Positions 60,717 through 64,000 of a stretch of 64,000 bases of DNA are shown one piece after another (within the stretch, counting starts at the first letter, position 1; each line of letters begins with the position of its first letter). Origin of the DNA: Cetobacterium ceti (lineage in GTDB: Bacteria; Fusobacteriota; Fusobacteriia; Fusobacteriales; Fusobacteriaceae); NCBI RefSeq assembly GCF_900167275.1, contig NZ_FUWX01000004.1, forward strand, positions 310,001 through 374,000. Reading direction: 5' to 3'. A program made the position numbers and the translations under genes. Under the pieces are notes generated by a model. It did not search any database. It saw only the letters and a program-made list of their open reading frames with translations, and had not been told where the DNA came from.

Positions 60717-61529
60717 ATGGAAAATATGGAAAAATTTGCAAAAAAAATAAGATTAGAAACTTTAAAAATGTTACTCCATAGGGGATTTGGACACTTGGGT
60801 GGAGCCATGTCTATAGTGGAAACTTTAAGTGTTTTATATTCAATTATGGATATTGATAGTAAAAATCCTAAGAAAAAAGACAGGGATTATTTAGTTTTAT
60901 CAAAGGGACATGGGGGACCAAGTTTATATGCAGCTTTAGGGTTAAAAGGATTTTTTCCCTTGGAAGAGCTTAAAACTTTAAATAGAAATGGAACAAAATT
61001 TCCAAGTCACCCAGATAGAAATTTAACTCCTGGGGTGGATGTAACAACAGGTTCTTTAGGACAGGGAATATCCTTAGGAGCAGGAATTGCCATAGGATTA
61101 AAAAGAGATAATATTGATAAAAATGTATATATTATTTTAGGGGATGGAGAATTAAATGAGGGACAATGTTGGGAAGCCATTCAATTTATTAGCCATTTTG
61201 ATTTAAATAATGTAACAGTATTTATAGATAATAATAAAAAACAACTAGATGGAACAACAGAAGAAATATGTAAAACTTTTGATTTCGTTGAAAAATTCAA
61301 AAGTTTTGGATTTGATAGTGTAAGAGTTAAAGGCGATTCAGTAGAAGAAATTCATAGGGAAGTTATTAGGAAAACTAAAAGACCAAAGGCTATAGTTTTA
61401 GATACTATAAAAGGTCAAGGGATTAAATATTTTGAAGAATTAAAAAGTAATCATCATATAAGATTTAATGATGAAATGAAAGAAGTGTTAAAACAAGAAA
61501 TAAAAAAATTAGAGAAGGAGGTATGTTAA
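60717..61529 (+). CDS. Transketolase, N-terminal (TPP-binding) subunit
   Basis: A 270-residue subunit: GHGGPSLYAAL, PSHPDRNLTPGVDVTTGSLGQG and ILGDGELNEGQCWEA (GDG...N thiamine diphosphate motif). ATG 60717 with AGGAGG five bases upstream is preferred over the earlier in-frame start. Works with the C-terminal subunit downstream to move two-carbon units between sugar phosphates. Confidence 0.95.
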   Translation: MENMEKFAKKIRLETLKMLLHRGFGHLGGAMSIVETLSVLYSIMDIDSKNPKKKDRDYLVLSKGHGGPSLYAALGLKGFFPLEELKTLNRNGTKFPSHPDRNLTPGVDVTTGSLGQGISLGAGIAIGLKRDNIDKNVYIILGDGELNEGQCWEAIQFISHFDLNNVTVFIDNNKKQLDGTTEEICKTFDFVEKFKSFGFDSVRVKGDSVEEIHREVIRKTKRPKAIVLDTIKGQGIKYFEELKSNHHIRFNDEMKEVLKQEIKKLEKEVC

Positions 61530-61530
61530 A

Positions 61531-62472
61531 ATGATAACTTTAGAAAAAGATGAAAAAGAAATGAGAAAGTCTTATTCTGAAACACTATTAAAACTAATAA
61601 AAGAGGATAAAAATGTATGTGTATTAGAAGCGGATTTATCTGAAGCTATAAGTACTTTATCCATTAAAGAAAAATTTCCAAATAATTACATTGATTGTGG
61701 GATTATGGAAAGTAACATGGTAGGAGTTGCAGGAGGGCTATCTCTTCTAGGAAAAATTCCTTTTATTCATACCTTCGCTCCCTTTGCCACAAGAAGATGT
61801 TACGATCAAATTTTCTTATCTGGGGCATATAATAAAAGTAATATAAAAATTCTTGGTTCAGATACGGGAATAACTGCCCAACATAATGGGGGAACACATA
61901 CTTCATTTGAGGACATAAGTCTTATGAGAAGTGTTCCAAATGCAACTGTAATGGTAATGACAGACTCTTCGATGATGGAAAATATCATTGGACAGGTTAA
62001 AGGAATTTATGGTATACATTATATGGGAGCAATAAGAAAAAATGCCTATAGAGTGTATGAAAGAAATGAAAAGTTTGATATTGGAAAAGGTAAAGTTTTA
62101 AAAGATGGAAATGACATAACCTTGATAGCCAATGGAATAATGGTTGCAGAAGCTTTGAAAGCCGCAGATATTTTAGAAAAACAGGGAGTATCAGCAGCAG
62201 TCATAGATATGTTTACTGTTAAACCTATCGATTCTCAATTAATAGTGAAATATGCAAAAAAAACAGGAAAAATAGTTACAGGGGAGAATCATAATATAAT
62301 TGGTGGATTAGGAAGTGCCGTAGCAGAAGTATTAGTTGAAAACTATCCAATACCTATGAGAAGAGTTGGAGTTCAGGATAGATTTGGTCAAGTTGGAGAA
62401 CTTGATTATCTACAAAAAGAATATAAACTTACTGCAGAGGAAATAGTACTTAAAGCCAAGGAACTATTATAA
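61531..62472 (+). CDS. Transketolase, C-terminal subunit
   Basis: A 313-residue subunit containing the pyrimidine-binding domain (NYIDCGIMESNMVGVAGGLSL with the catalytic Glu, FAPFATRRCYDQI) and the C-terminal domain (AAVIDMFTVKPID, TGENHNIIGGLGSAVAEVL). Starts 1 base after the N-terminal subunit behind GAAGGAGG. Split transketolases are common in Fusobacteria and Archaea. Confidence 0.95.
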   Translation: MITLEKDEKEMRKSYSETLLKLIKEDKNVCVLEADLSEAISTLSIKEKFPNNYIDCGIMESNMVGVAGGLSLLGKIPFIHTFAPFATRRCYDQIFLSGAYNKSNIKILGSDTGITAQHNGGTHTSFEDISLMRSVPNATVMVMTDSSMMENIIGQVKGIYGIHYMGAIRKNAYRVYERNEKFDIGKGKVLKDGNDITLIANGIMVAEALKAADILEKQGVSAAVIDMFTVKPIDSQLIVKYAKKTGKIVTGENHNIIGGLGSAVAEVLVENYPIPMRRVGVQDRFGQVGELDYLQKEYKLTAEEIVLKAKELL

Positions 62473-62490
62473 TATCAGGGAGGAATTTAA

Positions 62491-63129
62491 ATGAAGTTAT
62501 TTATTGACACAGCAAATGTAGAAGAAATTAAAAAGGCAGCTAAAATGGGATGTATTGCAGGAGTTACAACTAATCCATCTCTAATAGCTAAAGAAGGAAG
62601 AGACTTTAAACAAGTTGTAGAAGAAATTTGTTCAATCGTAGATGGACCAATAAGTGCAGAGGTAATTTCTTTAAAAGCAGAAGAAATGATTGCTGAAGGA
62701 TTAGAATTAGCTAAAATTCATAAGAATATAGTTATTAAATTACCGATTACAGCAGATGGGTTACAAGCTTGTAGAGCACTTACAGATAAGGGAATAAAAA
62801 CAAATATAACTTTAATATTTTCATCAAATCAAGCCTTAATGGCAGCAAGAGCAGGGGCCACTTTTGTAAGCCCATTCCTTGGTAGATTAGATGATATTGG
62901 AGTAAATGGAATTGAATTAGTTGAAGAAATAGCTGATATATTTGCTATCCACGGAATCAACACAGAGATAATTGCTGCAAGTGTTAGAAATCCATTCCAT
63001 GCAAAGGAAGCTGCAAAAGCTGGGGCAGATATAGCAACTATTCCATATAAAGTTTTAACTAAAATGTTAGAGCATCCTTTAACAGATGCAGGTATCGAAA
63101 AGTTCTTAAGTGACTGGAATAAAAAATAA
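62491..63129 (+). CDS. fsa: Fructose-6-phosphate aldolase / transaldolase-like protein
   Basis: A 212-residue short transaldolase-family protein, [13 protein letters not shown] at the start, [13 protein letters not shown], and Schiff-base lysine K83 in VIKLPIT. Length fits FsaA/TalC rather than full transaldolase. With transketolase it links the PTS sugar phosphate to the pentose phosphate pathway or glycolysis. GGGAGG upstream. Confidence 0.93.
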   Translation: MKLFIDTANVEEIKKAAKMGCIAGVTTNPSLIAKEGRDFKQVVEEICSIVDGPISAEVISLKAEEMIAEGLELAKIHKNIVIKLPITADGLQACRALTDKGIKTNITLIFSSNQALMAARAGATFVSPFLGRLDDIGVNGIELVEEIADIFAIHGINTEIIAASVRNPFHAKEAAKAGADIATIPYKVLTKMLEHPLTDAGIEKFLSDWNKK

Positions 63130-63211
63130 ATTCTTTCCTTTGACAAGAGAAGTTTATAAAGTATACTTATATTAGAGGAAGACAAAGAACTAAAAAGTAG
63201 GGGTGGATTCA

Positions 63212-63595
63212 ATGGAAATAGTAGTAGTTACTCACGGAGAAATGTCTAAGGGATTATTACATAGTTGTAGTATGTATTATGGAAAATTACATAATGTTCA
63301 TCCATTATGTCTATTACAAGATATGGATATCAAAGCCTTTAAAGAGGATTTTAAAACTTTTGTTGATGGGTTAGGGCAAAGGGTATTAATCCTATGTGAT
63401 GTAGATGGAGGAACTCCATACAATACAGCTTGTGAATTTGCTCAAAATACTTCAAAGGAAGTTGCTGTTATGACAGGGGTAAATTTACCTATGTTAATTG
63501 ATTCAATAGAGAGAACAGGAAGTACAGTTCCTTTAAGTGAGTTATGTAATGAGATAATGGTAAATACCATGACAGGAATAAAAATAGCTCAATAA
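63212..63595 (+). CDS. PTS EIIA-Man family protein
   Basis: A 127-residue mannose-type EIIA. MEIVVVTHGEMSKGLL puts the active histidine at residue 8, and DVDGGTPYNTA is the second conserved element. ATG 63212 follows AGGGGTG; the GTG at 63203 falls within that site. It is a lone EIIA without EIIBCD neighbours in the window. It could serve the ascorbate-type operon, an unlinked mannose-type PTS, or regulation. Confidence 0.92.
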   Translation: MEIVVVTHGEMSKGLLHSCSMYYGKLHNVHPLCLLQDMDIKAFKEDFKTFVDGLGQRVLILCDVDGGTPYNTACEFAQNTSKEVAVMTGVNLPMLIDSIERTGSTVPLSELCNEIMVNTMTGIKIAQ

Positions 63596-63613
63596 GCTAA
63601 AAATACATAAGAG

Positions 63614-63660
63614 AAAAAGGAGCTCTAGGATTTTTATAATCTTAGAGTTTTCCTTTTTTT
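63614..63660 (+). terminator. Intrinsic terminator
   Basis: Inner stem CTCTAGGATT (63623-63632) / AATCTTAGAG (63638-63647) with one wobble. Outer pairing is AAAAAGGA / TCCTTTTT, ending in a T tract. Confidence 0.8.
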
Positions 63661-63673
63661 AGAGGAGGGAATT

Positions 63674-64000
63674 ATGAATCAAAAATTGAAAGAATATTTA
63701 TTAATAACCTTAGGAGCCTTTATTTATGCTTTAGGCGTAAATTACTTTTTCGTAGCTAATAAGTTAGCTGAAGGGGGAGTAACAGGGATAACTTTAATGA
63801 TTTATTACTTAACAGGGGCTTCAATAAGTACCACATATCTATTAATAAATATTCCTTTAATAATAGTTGGTTGGAAACTTTTAGGTAGAGATTTTATATA
63901 TAAAACTCTTTATGGAACACTTATGGTTACCTTGGGATTAAAATTAACTCATAATATTCAAGGACCTATGGAGGATTTAATTCTTGTATCTATTTATGGT
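63674..64000 (+). CDS. YitT-family membrane protein (partial, runs off the window)
   Basis: ATG 63674 follows GAGGAGGG. The first 109 residues are open to the window end. They include MNQKLKEYLLITLGAFIYALGV, NKLAEGGVTGITLMIYY and a second hydrophobic helix LLINIPLIIVGWKLLG, the start of DUF161/YitT transport-like proteins. Function is unknown. The C-terminal part is missing because of the window edge. Confidence 0.85.
   Translation, partial: MNQKLKEYLLITLGAFIYALGVNYFFVANKLAEGGVTGITLMIYYLTGASISTTYLLINIPLIIVGWKLLGRDFIYKTLYGTLMVTLGLKLTHNIQGPMEDLILVSIYG

Overview
The window is a stretch of a very AT-rich bacterial chromosome. The gene content points to a Fusobacteriota member (Fusobacterium/Cetobacterium type). 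The cell is a diderm (TonB-dependent receptor, periplasmic binding proteins without lipobox) and carries AddAB, WhiA, ScpA, Lon, a split transketolase, serial riboswitches and a rubrerythrin. Species assignment is inference from gene content only. No rRNA or tRNA gene was seen.

Region 1 (1-7811) is the most unusual part. It holds a 12-repeat CRISPR array, a convergent minus-strand CARF-like/winged-helix protein, and one tightly packed plus-strand operon. The operon encodes a JAMM/JAB deubiquitinase-E1 (ThiF) fusion, an NYN/PIN-like protein, an E2/UBC-like conjugating enzyme, a stand-alone reverse transcriptase, Cas1, Cas2 and Cas4. A ubiquitin-like conjugation cassette is thus co-transcribed and partly translationally coupled with an RT-containing CRISPR adaptation module. 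No interference effector (Cas10, Cas9, Cas13, Cascade) is in the window. The array leader runs off the left edge, so effector genes may lie there. I know of no described system with this composition, but could not search.

Region 2 (7815-14301): mnmA, a LysE-like exporter, a zinc-ribbon protein, deoxynucleoside kinase and uridine kinase on the minus strand. Then comes a plus-strand cassette of two small proteins, a SIR2-like protein lacking its catalytic His, an unknown protein possibly joined to it by a dnaX-type slippery site, and a RelA/SpoT-type alarmone synthetase.

Region 3 (14304-22301): a carbohydrate ABC importer with a fucosidase-like glycoside hydrolase, a Rep_3-family replication initiator with flanking repeats, a cobalamin/siderophore binding protein, and a cobalamin riboswitch that reads into a serine recombinase gene.

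Region 4 (22305-45752): lon, cardiolipin synthase, PHP phosphoesterase, MogA, AddB/AddA, SIMPL protein, AEC transporter, a SAM-I riboswitch-metNIQ operon, rubrerythrin, dicarboxylate symporter, a WYL regulator with a palindrome over its promoter, MATE exporter, ssb, and a TPP riboswitch-tenA-thiZXY operon.

Region 5 (45874-64000): polA, whiA, ribF, scpA, a solitary TaqI-like adenine methyltransferase, corA, and a cobalamin riboswitch with a TonB-dependent receptor. A PRD regulator then precedes an ascorbate-family PTS operon followed by split transketolase and a transaldolase-like aldolase. An EIIA-Man-like protein and the start of a YitT-family membrane protein close the window.
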